Origin: Trinickia acidisoli
Lineage (GTDB): Bacteria; Pseudomonadota; Gammaproteobacteria; Burkholderiales; Burkholderiaceae
Length of the DNA stretch: 64,000 bases
Direction of reading: 5' to 3'
Assembly (NCBI RefSeq): GCF_017315725.1
Contig: NZ_JAFLRG010000001.1
Location: forward strand, 2,790,001-2,854,000
Shown in pieces: positions 28,094-38,555 of the stretch (positions within the stretch are counted from its first letter, which is position 1; the number at the start of each line of letters is the position of its first letter). Made by a program: the position numbers and the translations under genes. The notes under the pieces were generated by a model, which was given only the letters and a program-made list of their open reading frames with translations, made no database searches and was not told the DNA's origin.

Positions 28094-29911
28094 TCAACTC
28101 GCGCGGCGCACGCCGGAGAACCACGTTTCGCAGTGCCGCGCGAGCGCGCTCGTATCCGAAGTGGGCCGCCCCCGCGCACCAATGTAGCCATCGGGCCGAA
28201 TCAGGTAGAAGGCCGGTCGCGTCCGGCCGTAAGCATGCGTCAGCGACCAGGTTGCGTCCTCGCTCGCATCGGTCACGCGCCAAATTCGCACCGCATCGGG
28301 CAGCGCCGCCTCGATCGCCGAAATCAGCCGGTCGAGTTCGGGGTCGGGCTTGACGGCGGGCGTCGCCGCCCCCCCCTTCGCCCCCTTCGCATCGACCGCG
28401 GCGTCGACACCACCCGGCAGTGCCTCTAGGATGAACAGCGAGAAAAAGCCGGGATCGTGCAAATCGTAGAGACGCCCGGTGCCGGGCGCCTGCCCGAGCG
28501 GACCGTCGACGACACGCACGAGCGCATCCGGTGCGCGTTCGCCGGCGCGCGGGCCGCCATCGAGCACGCGCTCGAGCGTGAGCGGGCTGCGCCGATATTG
28601 AATCGCCAGTTCGCTGACCATCAGCCGCGCCGCGTCGCGCAACGGCCCGAACGCCGCCAACACCGGCATCACCCGCTCGCGCAGCAATTTCAATGGTCCG
28701 CGCTCGGCTCCGGCCAACTGCGTGACGAAAGCGGTTTGACGCAAAACGTCGCGCTCGATCGGGTGACGTTCGAGCTGGTAAGTGTCGAGCAACGGCCCGC
28801 TCTCGCGGCCGGCTAGGGTCCGCGCAAGCTTCCAGCTCAGATTGAGCGCCTCTTGGATGCCCGTGTTCATCCCTTGCGCGCCGGCCGGACTATGGACGTG
28901 CGCGGCGTCGCCGGCCAGGAAGACGCGCTGTGTCCACAGCCGCTCGACCATCCGGCTATTGAGGCGGAAATAGGCAGACCAAGCAAGCCCCGACAGCATC
29001 AACGGATGATGCGCGCGCTGCGCCACGATGGCGCGGCATAGCTCGAGCGACGGGGCGGGCGGATCGTCGCCGGCGGCGGCTGGATGCGCGGGCGTCTGCG
29101 CTTGCTCGTCGTCTTCATGCTCGTGCTCATCCTGACGCTCGTGCTCGTGCGAAGCATCGGCAGGCGCATCCGCATACTGGCTGGAAGACAATGTCGCCGC
29201 GGGATCGGCTAATGTCGACGGATGGTCGGCAATGAGCCTGTGGCGCCCGCCTCCCATTGGAATGACGGCGGCCAGCCCATCGCTCGATGCAAACAAATGA
29301 AACTCGTCGTCGGACAAATCGGAATCGACTTGCAGGTCCGCGAGCATGAACGTCTGCAGGAACGTCTTGCCGGCAAAACTCAAACCAAGCAAATGACGCA
29401 CGGTGCTGTGCGCGCCGTCAGCGCCGATGAGGTAGGCTGCGCGACACGTCTCTTGGCGGCCGTCGGCGTGCAACAGCTGCGCCTCGACCAGCGCGGCGTC
29501 TTGCTTGAGCCCGACGAGTGTCACGCCGCGCTCGATCTGAACCCCGAGGCTCGCGAGATGCTCGGTCAACAGCCGCTCCGTGACGGATTGGTCCAGGCAG
29601 AGCAGGTAGGGGTAGCGCGTTTGCAGAGGGTCGAAATCGAGGCGCGCGAGCCGATTGCCGTTCGAGTAGAGATTCGCGGCGCGCAAGCGGTGCCCCGACG
29701 CCAAAAAGGGCTCGACGACCCGGTGCTGCTCGAATAGTTCGAGCGTGCGCGCTTGAATGCCGATCGCGCGCGTATGCACCGCCGGCTGCGGCGCACGATC
29801 GATCAGGCGCACGCTCGTATGCGTGCGCGCCAAACTCATCGCGGCGGCCAGCCCGGTCGGCCCGGCCCCCACGATCAGCACCGGCAGCGCGTTGACGTCG
29901 ACGGCGGCCAT
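28094..29911 (-). CDS. FAD-dependent aromatic hydroxylase-type monooxygenase
   Basis: 605 residues of the PheA/TfdB/MhpA flavoprotein class. The N-terminal FAD motif GAGPTG is at residues 15-20; the second FAD motif GDAAHVHSPAGAQGMNTG is at about 334-351; a thioredoxin-like C-terminal domain (about 440-605) ends with AFYLIRPDGYIGAR. A His/Glu/Asp-rich insertion (about residues 232-287, densest at 254-270) interrupts the substrate domain. The ATG at 29911 is chosen for the GGAGGA 6 nt upstream. Substrate unknown; no ring-cleavage gene is adjacent. Confidence 0.85.
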   Translation of the reverse strand: MAAVDVNALPVLIVGAGPTGLAAAMSLARTHTSVRLIDRAPQPAVHTRAIGIQARTLELFEQHRVVEPFLASGHRLRAANLYSNGNRLARLDFDPLQTRYPYLLCLDQSVTERLLTEHLASLGVQIERGVTLVGLKQDAALVEAQLLHADGRQETCRAAYLIGADGAHSTVRHLLGLSFAGKTFLQTFMLADLQVDSDLSDDEFHLFASSDGLAAVIPMGGGRHRLIADHPSTLADPAATLSSSQYADAPADASHEHERQDEHEHEDDEQAQTPAHPAAAGDDPPAPSLELCRAIVAQRAHHPLMLSGLAWSAYFRLNSRMVERLWTQRVFLAGDAAHVHSPAGAQGMNTGIQEALNLSWKLARTLAGRESGPLLDTYQLERHPIERDVLRQTAFVTQLAGAERGPLKLLRERVMPVLAAFGPLRDAARLMVSELAIQYRRSPLTLERVLDGGPRAGERAPDALVRVVDGPLGQAPGTGRLYDLHDPGFFSLFILEALPGGVDAAVDAKGAKGGAATPAVKPDPELDRLISAIEAALPDAVRIWRVTDASEDATWSLTHAYGRTRPAFYLIRPDGYIGARGRPTSDTSALARHCETWFSGVRRAS

Positions 29912-30104
29912 GCTCGTCCTCCGGGGAACCACGAGATCCTGCCAAGTGTACGCCGGCGCGTTTCTCATCGGGGCTCGCATCGGGGCCCGGTAAATGTCGC
30001 AGGCATTCGGCCCAGGCGGCTACCGTAATGGCGCGGGCCGAGCCGTCGTAGGCCCGGCCCGCCGAGTGTGGGACAATGCGGCGTTTGCGCCATTGCCTGC
30101 CGTC

Positions 30105-31979
30105 ATGGAACCCTTTTTCGCGCGCGCCTATGCGGCGCATCGTGACGGACGACTCGCCGATGCCGAGCGCGATTACCGCGCGGCGCTCGACGCCGACCCC
30201 GTCCATACCGATGCCCTCCATCTTCTGGGGGTGCTTCGTCACCAGCAAGGCCGCCACGAAGAAGCGGCCGAGCTCGTCGGGCGGGCCGTTGCATTGCGGC
30301 CCAACGATGCAGCGCTGCAATTGAACCTCGGCAACGCCTTGAAGGCGCTGGGCCGCCTCGACGGTGCCATCGAACGCTTTCGCAATGCGCTCACGCTCGC
30401 GCCCGAATTTCCGCTTGCGCAGTACAACCTCGGCAACGCTTACGCACAGGCGGGTCGCCATGAAGACGCGGTCTACGCTTTCGAGAAATCGCTGCGCCTG
30501 CAGCCGGACGACGCCTCGGCCCACAACAATCTCGGCAATGCGCTGCACGCGCTCGGCCGCAGCGAAGAAGCGATCGCTGCATTCTCGCGCGCCCTCGCGC
30601 TGCGCCCCGGCCACGCGGGTGCGCACAACAATCTCGGCATGGCGCTCGCGGCGCTGGGCCGCACCGACGAAGCGATCGATCAATTTCGCGCAGCGCTGGC
30701 CGCGCAGCCGCGCTACGTCGCCGCTTACTTCAACCTCGGCAACACGCTCGACGCGGTAGGACGCCACGAAGAGGCAAGCACCGCATTCGAAGCTGCGCTT
30801 GCGTTGCAAAACGGCTTCCCCCCGGCGCTGTTGGGCTCGGGCAACGCACTCGCGGCGCTGGGGCGGCATGCGGAGGCGATCGCGCGCTTCGAGCGCGCGG
30901 TCGGCCTCGATCCGCAACTCGCGCTCGCCTGGCTCGGTCTCGGTAACGCGCACCACGCACTCGGCGCGCACGATGCGGCGTTGCGCGCATTCGACCAAGC
31001 GCTGCGGTTGCGTCCCGATCTGGCGTCGGCGCAGCTCAATCGGGCGCTGACGTTGCTCACGCTCGGCGATCTCGCGCGCGGCCTGCCCGCTTACGAATCG
31101 CGGCTCGCGATCGCCGCGACGACCGATTCGCCCGGCAACGCCGGTATGTCTGCCTTGCGGCGCTGGCGCGGCGAACCGATCGGCGAGCGCACGCTGTTGA
31201 TCGAAGCCGAGCAAGGCTTCGGCGACACGCTGCAATTCCTGCGCTTCGTGCCCCAAGCGGACGAGCGCGCCGGCCGCATCGTGCTAACCGTGCAACGCGA
31301 ACTCGAGCCGCTCGTCGCGCCATTGGCGAAAGCGTGGCGCGTTGCACTCGCCGTTGCCGGCGAAGCGCCGCCGAAAGCCGATTTGCGCTGCCCCCTGCTG
31401 AGCTTGCCGCTCGCACTCGGCACGACGCTCGACACGCTGCCCTACGTGCGCCGCTACCTCGACGTCCCGGCTGCCTACCGCCGGCGCTGGCGCGGCTCGC
31501 TCGGCGGCCATGCGAAGATCAAGGTGGGCCTCGCCTGGTCGGGCCGCATCCAGGCGCACGAGAACCGCGCAATGCCCATCGCGCAGCTCGCGCCGCTGTT
31601 CGCGTTGGCCGGTATCGATTGGCTCGTGCTGCAGCCCAATTTGAGCGACGACGACAAGCGCGCGCTCGACACGCATGCGCGCACGACGTCGATTCATCGC
31701 TTCGACGAACGTATCGGCAATTTCGCCGATACGGCCGCCATCGTCGACAGGCTCGACGCGGTCGTTTCGATCGACACGTCGGTCGCCCACCTGGCCGGCG
31801 CGTTCGGCAAGCCGCTTTGGCTCATGCTGCCGTTCGCGGCCGACTGGCGCTGGTTCACGAATACCGATCGCAGCCCTTGGTACCCGAGCGCACGACTCGT
31901 GCGGCAGCCTTCGCCGGGGCAATGGGGCCCGGTGGTCGAAGAAGTCGCGCGCATGCTCGCGCGCGAGCTGCTCGAGTAA
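30105..31979 (+). CDS. TPR protein with C-terminal glycosyltransferase-like domain
   Basis: 624 residues. About ten tetratricopeptide repeats fill residues 1-345 (the recurring pattern is LGNALxALGRxxEAIAxFxxAL). A C-terminal domain (about 385-624) has LIEAEQGFGDTLQFLRF, VGLAWSGR and AVVSIDTSVAHLAGAFG, the nucleotide-sugar-binding pattern of GT9/GT41-like folds. It may modify a protein or surface glycan, but the acceptor is unknown. The ATG at 30105 starts just before the first TPR; no clear ribosome-binding site. An in-frame start at 29994 would add a non-TPR tail. Confidence 0.8.
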   Translation: MEPFFARAYAAHRDGRLADAERDYRAALDADPVHTDALHLLGVLRHQQGRHEEAAELVGRAVALRPNDAALQLNLGNALKALGRLDGAIERFRNALTLAPEFPLAQYNLGNAYAQAGRHEDAVYAFEKSLRLQPDDASAHNNLGNALHALGRSEEAIAAFSRALALRPGHAGAHNNLGMALAALGRTDEAIDQFRAALAAQPRYVAAYFNLGNTLDAVGRHEEASTAFEAALALQNGFPPALLGSGNALAALGRHAEAIARFERAVGLDPQLALAWLGLGNAHHALGAHDAALRAFDQALRLRPDLASAQLNRALTLLTLGDLARGLPAYESRLAIAATTDSPGNAGMSALRRWRGEPIGERTLLIEAEQGFGDTLQFLRFVPQADERAGRIVLTVQRELEPLVAPLAKAWRVALAVAGEAPPKADLRCPLLSLPLALGTTLDTLPYVRRYLDVPAAYRRRWRGSLGGHAKIKVGLAWSGRIQAHENRAMPIAQLAPLFALAGIDWLVLQPNLSDDDKRALDTHARTTSIHRFDERIGNFADTAAIVDRLDAVVSIDTSVAHLAGAFGKPLWLMLPFAADWRWFTNTDRSPWYPSARLVRQPSPGQWGPVVEEVARMLARELLE

Positions 31980-32006
31980 GGCGCCTAGGCCGCCCGAAAA
32001 CCGACG

Positions 32007-33302
32007 TCAAACCGCCTTGTACTGGTTGCGCGCCTCCGGCGAGCGATACAGGAAGAGCGTGGCAATCAGTCCGCAAACGGCCGCCGCGCCCATCCACAGG
32101 CCCGGTGCCGCCTTGTTGCCGGTTTGATGAATGAGCATCATCGAAATGGCCGGCGTGAACCCGCCGATCGTCGTCGCGAGACTGTATGCGAGCGAGAAGC
32201 CGGCCGTGCGCACTTCGCGCGGCATGACCTCGGTCAGCGCGACGACCATCGCCCCGTTATAGCTGCCGTAGAGGAACGAGAGCCAGAGTTCGACCGCGAG
32301 CAGGCGTAGGAACGAAGGCTCGGCCACGAGCCACTGCACGGCCGGATAGGCCGTCAAGATCGTCAGCACGGTGAAGACGAGCAAGACGGGCCGGCGGCCG
32401 ACGCGATCCGAAACCGCACCCATGAGCGGCAGCCAGACGAGATTCGACAGGCCGATGCAGACCGTCACGACGAGCGTGTCGACCGCCGAGAGCTTGAGCA
32501 CATCCCTGCCGAACGTCGGCGTATAGGCCGTGATCAAATAGAACGAAACCGTCGTCATCAGCACCATGCCCATGCCGCCGAGCACGACGCCCCAATTCTC
32601 CACGAGCGAGGCGAACACTTCGCCGACCGACGGCCTGTGATGCATCGCCAGGAATTCCTCGGTTTCCTTGAGCGAGCGCCGAATCAGGAACAAGAACGGC
32701 ACGATCAGGCAACCGATCAGGAACGGCACGCGCCAGCCCCATGCGCCCATTTGCTCGGCCGGCAGCACATCGTGCAGGATCACGCCGAGCAGCGCCGCGA
32801 AAACCACCGCGACCTGCTGGCTACCCGACTGCCACGAGCAATAAAAACCCTTGTGCCCCTTCGTCGCGATCTCGGACAGATAGACCGACACGCCGCCGAG
32901 TTCCACGCCGGCCGAAAAGCCCTGCAGTAACCGCCCGAGCAACACCAACACGGGCGCGAGCATACCGATGGTGGCATAGCTCGGCACCGCGGCCACGGCC
33001 AGCGTGCCGAATGCCATCAATATCAGCGTGAGAATCAAGCCCTTGCGACGGCCGTGGTGGTCGATGTAGGCGCCGAGCACGAGCGCGCCGAGCGGGCGCA
33101 TCATAAAACCGGCACCGAACACGGACAGCGACAGCATCAGTGAGATGAAGTCGTTGCCGCTCGGAAAATAGGTCTTGGCGATCGCATGAGCGTAGTAGCC
33201 ATAGACCATGAAATCGTACATCTCGAGGAAGTTGCCGCTGACGACGCGAAAAACGGTGCGGACTTTGGACTCGGCGGGCGAAGCGGGAGAAACGCTGGAC
33301 AT
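32007..33302 (-). CDS. MFS transporter, metabolite:H+ symporter family
   Basis: 431 residues with about twelve hydrophobic segments. The N-terminal sequence [16 protein letters not shown] and the motif-A-like loop [14 protein letters not shown] match the citrate/tricarballylate-type metabolite:H+ symporters. The ATG at 33302 has AGAGAG 6 nt upstream. It ends 27 nt from the convergent TPR gene. The substrate cannot be assigned; dicarboxylic or tricarboxylic acids are the family's usual cargo. Confidence 0.82.
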   Translation of the reverse strand: MSSVSPASPAESKVRTVFRVVSGNFLEMYDFMVYGYYAHAIAKTYFPSGNDFISLMLSLSVFGAGFMMRPLGALVLGAYIDHHGRRKGLILTLILMAFGTLAVAAVPSYATIGMLAPVLVLLGRLLQGFSAGVELGGVSVYLSEIATKGHKGFYCSWQSGSQQVAVVFAALLGVILHDVLPAEQMGAWGWRVPFLIGCLIVPFLFLIRRSLKETEEFLAMHHRPSVGEVFASLVENWGVVLGGMGMVLMTTVSFYLITAYTPTFGRDVLKLSAVDTLVVTVCIGLSNLVWLPLMGAVSDRVGRRPVLLVFTVLTILTAYPAVQWLVAEPSFLRLLAVELWLSFLYGSYNGAMVVALTEVMPREVRTAGFSLAYSLATTIGGFTPAISMMLIHQTGNKAAPGLWMGAAAVCGLIATLFLYRSPEARNQYKAV

Positions 33303-33417
33303 GACTCTCTCTACGAAACCGTTCAGCGCGGGCAAACGAGCCGCGGCGCCGAACAGCGCAAAACGAAGGGTTCAACAGCATTGAAACGCAACCGGGGCTG
33401 CGAGCGGCGCCATGGCA

Positions 33418-34011
33418 TCAAAGCGCGCCGCCGCGTTCGCGGATCTGCGGCCACGCGAGTTTCATGTAATAGAGCATCGACCAGATCGTCAGCACGGCGG
33501 CGAGGTAGATGAGCCAGAGCCCCCACACGCGCGCATCGATCGCGAGCGTGCCGCCGATCGGCACGCTGCCGTAGTAGAGCAGCATCGGGATGGCGACCAT
33601 CTGGCAAGCCGTCTTGAACTTGCCGAGCCGGTTGACGGCGACGCTCTTGGACGCGCCGATCTGCGCCATCCATTCGCGCAGCGCCGAAATGGCGATCTCG
33701 CGGCCGACGATCACGAGCGCGATCGCCGACTCGATGCGCCCGAGCTGCACGAGCACGAGCAGCGCGGCCGTGACCATGAGCTTATCGGCAACGGGATCGA
33801 GAAACGCGCCGAACGCCGACGTCTGATTCCATTTGCGCGCGAGATAGCCGTCGAACCAATCGGTCAGCGCAGCCAACACGAAGATCGTCGCCGCAGCGAC
33901 GTTGCGATCGACGGCGCTCATCATCGAATCGGGCATGTAGAAGACGCCGACGACGAGCGGAATCAGCACGATCCGCAGCCATGTCAGAAAAATCGGAAAG
34001 TTGAATGGCAT
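33418..34011 (-). CDS. pgsA: CDP-diacylglycerol--glycerol-3-phosphate 3-phosphatidyltransferase
   Basis: 197 residues, integral membrane CDP-alcohol phosphatidyltransferase making phosphatidylglycerol phosphate. The catalytic motif DWFDGYLARKWNQTSAFGAFLDPVADK fits the D-x2-DG-x2-AR-x8-G-x3-D-x3-D pattern. Four to five hydrophobic helices. The ATG at 34011 gives the conserved N terminus PFNFPIFLTWLRI. Located 159 nt behind uvrC, the order seen in many betaproteobacteria. Confidence 0.94.
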   Translation of the reverse strand: MPFNFPIFLTWLRIVLIPLVVGVFYMPDSMMSAVDRNVAAATIFVLAALTDWFDGYLARKWNQTSAFGAFLDPVADKLMVTAALLVLVQLGRIESAIALVIVGREIAISALREWMAQIGASKSVAVNRLGKFKTACQMVAIPMLLYYGSVPIGGTLAIDARVWGLWLIYLAAVLTIWSMLYYMKLAWPQIRERGGAL

Positions 34012-34170
34012 GGGCGAATGGCAGGCGTTGGAGTAAGGGGCGGGCCAGGGAGACGCCATTGTGCCGCGTCGACGGACCCGCCACAAGCCGAGCGCCCGCC
34101 TAGGGCCCCGGAATAGGGCGTGTTCATGTGCCGGTTGCCGCCGCCTGCCCCTTGTCAGCGCGGGCAGGCC

Positions 34171-36288
34171 CTAGTGCAACTGCCGGTAGATCTGCTCGGC
34201 CAAGGCGTGCGAAATGCCTTCGACGCTCGCCAGGTCTTCGACGCTCGCCGCCACGACGCCGCGCAGCCCGCCGAAGCGCGCGAGCAGCCGCTGGCGCCGT
34301 TTCGCGCCGATGCCGTCGAGCTCTTCGAGCCGCGACGTCTGGCGCGCTTTCGCGCGCTTCGCGCGCATGCCGGTGATCGCGAAACGGTGTGCCTCGTCGC
34401 GAATCTGCGCGACGAGCATCAGCGCGGCGCTTTCCTTGCCGAGCTCGAGCGGGCCGCGGCCGTCGGCGAACACGAGCGTCTCGAGCCCGACTTTGCGGCC
34501 CTCGCCCTTGGCCACTCCGACGAGCATCGACCGATCGAGCCCGAGTTCGGTAAACACTTGCCGGGCGACTTCGACCTGACCTTTGCCGCCGTCGATGAGC
34601 ACGATGTTCGGCAAGACGCCGCCGGCCGCGGGCTCCGCCGAATCAGTCGCAGAATCCGCCCCCGGCGCGGCAGTGCGATCGTCGGCCTCGTCCGCATTTT
34701 CGGCGGCCAGTTCGACGAGCCGCTCATACCGACGCGTGAGCACCTGCCGCATGGCGGCATAGTCGTCGCCTGGTGTGATACCCGTGATGTTGTAGCGGCG
34801 GTATTCGGCCGACTGCATCTTGTGATCGCGATAGACGACGCACGATGCCTGCGTCGCCTCGCCCATCGTATGGCTGATGTCGAAGCACTCGATGCGCAGA
34901 TGCGCGAGGTCGTCGCACTCCATGCTCAGCACCTCGGCCAGCGCCCGCGTGCGCGCTTGCTGAGATCCGCGCTCGGACAACAGCCGCGCGAGCGCCAGAC
35001 GCGCGTTTTGCTCTGCCATCGCGAGCCAAACGCGCCGCTGCCCCTGCGGCTGGCGCACGAACACGACCTTATGCCCCGCCTGCTCGGTCAACAAATCGGC
35101 GAGACCGCGGCTGGCGCTCGCGTGGCTGACGACGAGCACGGGCGGAATGCGGTGGCCGAGGTAGTGCTGCGCGATGAACGCCTCGAGCACTTCGGTTTCG
35201 ATGCCGGCTTCGAAACGGGCCGCCGGCTCGTCGATTGCCTCGACGGCTTCGGCCGGGGACTCGGCACTGTCGACTCGGTCCGATCCGGCAGGCGCTCGCG
35301 CTTCGCCCGCGATGGCTTGCGCTACGTCCGCGCCGCGCTCCGACTCCGCATCGGTTTGCAACCCCGCGCCTTCGGCTTGCTCTGACTCGTCGCCGCCGAA
35401 CCCGCTTTCGACGTGCGCCGGGAAATAGGCCTTGTCGCCGAGATGCCGGCCGCCGCGCACCATCGCGAGATTCACGCAAACACGGCCGCCCAGCGCGACG
35501 ACGGCGAGGATATCGACGTCGCTGTCGCCGCCGACTTCGATCGCCTGCTGATGCAACACGGTGGACAGCGAGCTCATCTGATTGCGCACGGCCGCGGCTT
35601 GCTCGAACTTGAGCTCAGCCGCGAACGCATGCATCTTGGCTTCGAGCTCGCTCATGACCTCGCTTTGCCGGCCGAGCAAGAAGCGCGATGCGTTGGCGAC
35701 GTCGCGCGCGTAATCTTCTTCGCCGATGGCGCCGACGCACGGCGCCGTGCAACGGCCGATCTGATGCAGCAGACAGGGCCGCGTCCGATTGTTGAAGACC
35801 GAATCCTCGCAAGTGCGCAGTTGAAACACGCGCTGCAGGATCTGAATGCTCTCGCGTACGGCCCAAGCACTCGGGAATGGGCCGAAGTACTGGTTCTTCT
35901 TGTCGACCGAGCCGCGGTAGTACGCCATGCGCGGAAAGGCATGGCCCGTCAGCTTCAGATACGGATACGACTTGTCGTCGCGAAAAAGAATGTTGTAGCG
36001 CGGCGCGAGCGCTTTGATGAGATTGTTCTCGAGCAGCAGCGCCTCGGCCTCCGACCGCGTCACCGTCGTTTCGATCCGGGCGATTCGCGTGATCATCATC
36101 GCGATGCGTGGCGAGAGTTGCGTCTTCGTGAAGTAGCTCGACACGCGCTTCTTCAGGTCGCGCGCCTTGCCGACGTAGAGCACGTTCTCGTGCGCATCGT
36201 AATAGCGATACACGCCGGGTAAATGCGGCAATTGGGCCAGAAACTTCTTCGGTTCGAAAGGCGGGTTCGGAGCGTCGGAATCGGTCAT
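34171..36288 (-). CDS. uvrC: Excinuclease ABC subunit C
   Basis: 705 residues, dual-incision nuclease of nucleotide excision repair. GIY-YIG domain at about 20-100 ([19 protein letters not shown], with the usual GIY Ile replaced by Val), UVR domain near 210-245, RNase H-like C-terminal nuclease ([21 protein letters not shown]), and helix-hairpin-helix at the end. Two low-complexity insertions of acidic and Ala-rich sequence split the linker (about 294-357) and the nuclease domain (about 530-557). The ATG at 36288 is chosen over a frame extension of ten codons. Confidence 0.95.
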   Translation of the reverse strand: MTDSDAPNPPFEPKKFLAQLPHLPGVYRYYDAHENVLYVGKARDLKKRVSSYFTKTQLSPRIAMMITRIARIETTVTRSEAEALLLENNLIKALAPRYNILFRDDKSYPYLKLTGHAFPRMAYYRGSVDKKNQYFGPFPSAWAVRESIQILQRVFQLRTCEDSVFNNRTRPCLLHQIGRCTAPCVGAIGEEDYARDVANASRFLLGRQSEVMSELEAKMHAFAAELKFEQAAAVRNQMSSLSTVLHQQAIEVGGDSDVDILAVVALGGRVCVNLAMVRGGRHLGDKAYFPAHVESGFGGDESEQAEGAGLQTDAESERGADVAQAIAGEARAPAGSDRVDSAESPAEAVEAIDEPAARFEAGIETEVLEAFIAQHYLGHRIPPVLVVSHASASRGLADLLTEQAGHKVVFVRQPQGQRRVWLAMAEQNARLALARLLSERGSQQARTRALAEVLSMECDDLAHLRIECFDISHTMGEATQASCVVYRDHKMQSAEYRRYNITGITPGDDYAAMRQVLTRRYERLVELAAENADEADDRTAAPGADSATDSAEPAAGGVLPNIVLIDGGKGQVEVARQVFTELGLDRSMLVGVAKGEGRKVGLETLVFADGRGPLELGKESAALMLVAQIRDEAHRFAITGMRAKRAKARQTSRLEELDGIGAKRRQRLLARFGGLRGVVAASVEDLASVEGISHALAEQIYRQLH

Positions 36289-36503
36289 GCGCGTCAGGTG
36301 CGAAACGCCGCGCGGCAAGGGGCGGCGTGCTTTAGAATCGCCAGTTTAGACCATTTGCGCACGCGTTCGCGCCGTCGGCACCGCGCCCGCGCCGCCCGCT
36401 CGCGCCACGCCGCCGCCCGGCGCACCGTGCCCCTCGCCCGCTTCAGGCCGCTTCACGTCTGAATCGGGCCCGATTCGGGCCCGAACCACGTCCGCGTCCC
36501 GCC

Positions 36504-37841
36504 ATGTCCGCCACACGCTCGTCTCGTCCTGCCACTCTATCCATCGAAGGCGCTGACGCCGCTCGGAACGCCTCGCGCGATGCGAGCGGCCCGGCAGCCG
36601 CCGATGCGTCGGAACCGCCCCGCCTGCCCGCGATACACGGCATGCCGGCCGAACACGGAACGTCCGAGCCGCGCGCGGCACCCGCATCCGCTGACGCGAT
36701 TGCCTGCGACCTCTTTTGCACCGTCATCGACAACTTCGGCGATATCGGCGTCTGCTGGCGCCTGGCTCGTCAACTCTCGTCCGAATACGGCTGGCAGATG
36801 CGTTTGCTCGTGGACGATCTGCATACGTTCGGGCGCCTGTGCCCGACGCTCGACGTCACGCTCGCCCGCCAGCGCGTCGAGGGCATCGTCGTCGAGCATT
36901 GGCACGAGCGCACGCACGCCGGGGAAGTGCTCGCGGTGGCCGACATCGTCATCGAAGCATTCGCCTGCGAGCTGCCGCCGCCCTACGTGGCCGCAATGGC
37001 CCGACGCCACCGCCCCCCCGTCTGGCTGAACCTCGAATATCTGAGCGCCGAAGATTGGGTGGCCGAATGCCACCTGAAACCGTCGCCGCATGCGCGCTAC
37101 CCACTGACGAAGGCCTTCTTTTTCCCGGGGCTCGGCCCCGGCACGGGCGGCGTCATCAAGGAGCGCATGCTCGACGACGCGCGCCGCGCCTTCGAGATGT
37201 CCGCTTCGGCACGCGAGGCCTGGTGGCGACAGACGACCGGCGCCGCCGCACCCGAGCCCGCCGCGACCGTCGTCTCGCTGTTCTCGTACGAAAACCCGGC
37301 TGTCGACGGCTTACTCGAGCAGTGGCGCGATGCCGCGGAGCCGATCGTGGTACTCGCGCCCGAGGGCCGCGTCTCGGGCGCGCTCGCGCGCTTTTTCGGT
37401 CACAGCGCATTCGGCGCCGGCGCGCATGCCGAACGCGGCAACCTGCGCGCCCACTCGCTCGCGTTTCGCCCGCAGCCCGAATTCGATGCGCTGCTCTGGG
37501 CGAGCCATCTGAACTTCGTGCGCGGGGAGGATTCCTTCGTCCGTGCCCAATGGGCTCGCCGGCCATTCGTTTGGCATATCTACCCACAGGCCGACGCCGC
37601 GCACCTGCCCAAGCTCGATGCCGCGCTCGCACACTATGCGCGCGCGCTGCCCCCGGCCGCGCGCGCCGCGCTCGCGCGCTTTTGGCACGCCTGGAACGGA
37701 GCGGGCACGCCCGATTGGGCCGATTTTTGGTCTCACCGCCATGCGCTCGAAGCCAGGGCTGTGACCTGGGCGGACGAACTCTTCACCATCGGCGATCTCG
37801 CCGCGAACCTAGCTCAATTCGCAAAATCTCAGTTAAAATAA
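36504..37841 (+). CDS. earP: EF-P arginine 32 rhamnosyltransferase
   Basis: 445 residues as drawn. GT-B inverting glycosyltransferase that transfers rhamnose from dTDP-L-rhamnose to Arg32 of EF-P. The N-terminal IDNFGDIGVCWRLARQL contains Asp76 and Asp80, equivalent to Asp13/Asp17 of the Pseudomonas enzyme. The GEDSFVRAQW motif (Glu342) supplies a donor-binding Glu. The first 63 residues are a low-complexity extension, so the true start may be later, although the best internal ATG (36642) is also before the fold. Followed by efp, its substrate. Confidence 0.93.
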   Translation: MSATRSSRPATLSIEGADAARNASRDASGPAAADASEPPRLPAIHGMPAEHGTSEPRAAPASADAIACDLFCTVIDNFGDIGVCWRLARQLSSEYGWQMRLLVDDLHTFGRLCPTLDVTLARQRVEGIVVEHWHERTHAGEVLAVADIVIEAFACELPPPYVAAMARRHRPPVWLNLEYLSAEDWVAECHLKPSPHARYPLTKAFFFPGLGPGTGGVIKERMLDDARRAFEMSASAREAWWRQTTGAAAPEPAATVVSLFSYENPAVDGLLEQWRDAAEPIVVLAPEGRVSGALARFFGHSAFGAGAHAERGNLRAHSLAFRPQPEFDALLWASHLNFVRGEDSFVRAQWARRPFVWHIYPQADAAHLPKLDAALAHYARALPPAARAALARFWHAWNGAGTPDWADFWSHRHALEARAVTWADELFTIGDLAANLAQFAKSQLK

Positions 37842-37997
37842 ACGGTTATCCAACGGCGCCGCGCGGCATTTAAGCATACTGCGGAACAGCGAAATCGCAG
37901 GAAGGCGGCGCGCCCCATGAGGCGACGATTGACGCGATCGCTGTCGATGCCGTTGAGCAACACAAATCAGTCACTTTATTCGCACAGGATCGTTTTT

Positions 37998-38555
37998 ATG
38001 AAGATTGCACAGGAACTGCGCACCGGTAACGTCGTGATGATCGGCAACGACGCGATGGTCGTGCAAAGGGCCGAATACAACAAATCGGGCCGTAACTCCG
38101 CCGTCGTCAAGATGAAGCTGAAGAATCTCTTGACGGGCGCCGGCATGGAGTCGGTCTACAAGGCGGACGACAAGTTCGACGTCGTCGTGCTCGAGCGCCG
38201 CGAAGTCACGTACTCGTACTTCGCCGATCCGATGTACGTCTTCATGGATGCCGACTACAACCAGTACGAAGTCGAAGCCGAGATGATGGGCGATGCACTC
38301 CATTACCTCGAAGACGGCATGCCTTGCGAGGTCGTGTTCTACAACGAGAAAGCGATCTCGGTCGAATTGCCGACGACGCTCGTGCGCGAAATCACGTACA
38401 CGGAGCCTGCGGTGAAGGGCGATACGTCGTCGGGCAAGGTGCTCAAGACGGCCAAGCTCACCACGGGCTTCGAGCTGCAAGTGCCGCTCTTCTGCAACAT
38501 CGGCGACAAGATCGAAATCGATACGCGTACGCACGAATACCGCAGCCGCGCCTGA
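37998..38555 (+). CDS. efp: Elongation factor P, Arg32 type
   Basis: 185 residues; relieves ribosome stalling at polyproline. The loop tip reads NKSGRNS with Arg32 exactly at the modification position, so it belongs to the rhamnosylated class, matching earP upstream. The Lys34-type partners epmA/epmB are not expected. The ATG at 37998 is preceded by AGGA at 37984-37987, 10 nt away; an in-frame ATG at 37917 is not conserved. A strong terminator follows 68 nt downstream. Confidence 0.97.
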   Translation: MKIAQELRTGNVVMIGNDAMVVQRAEYNKSGRNSAVVKMKLKNLLTGAGMESVYKADDKFDVVVLERREVTYSYFADPMYVFMDADYNQYEVEAEMMGDALHYLEDGMPCEVVFYNEKAISVELPTTLVREITYTEPAVKGDTSSGKVLKTAKLTTGFELQVPLFCNIGDKIEIDTRTHEYRSRA

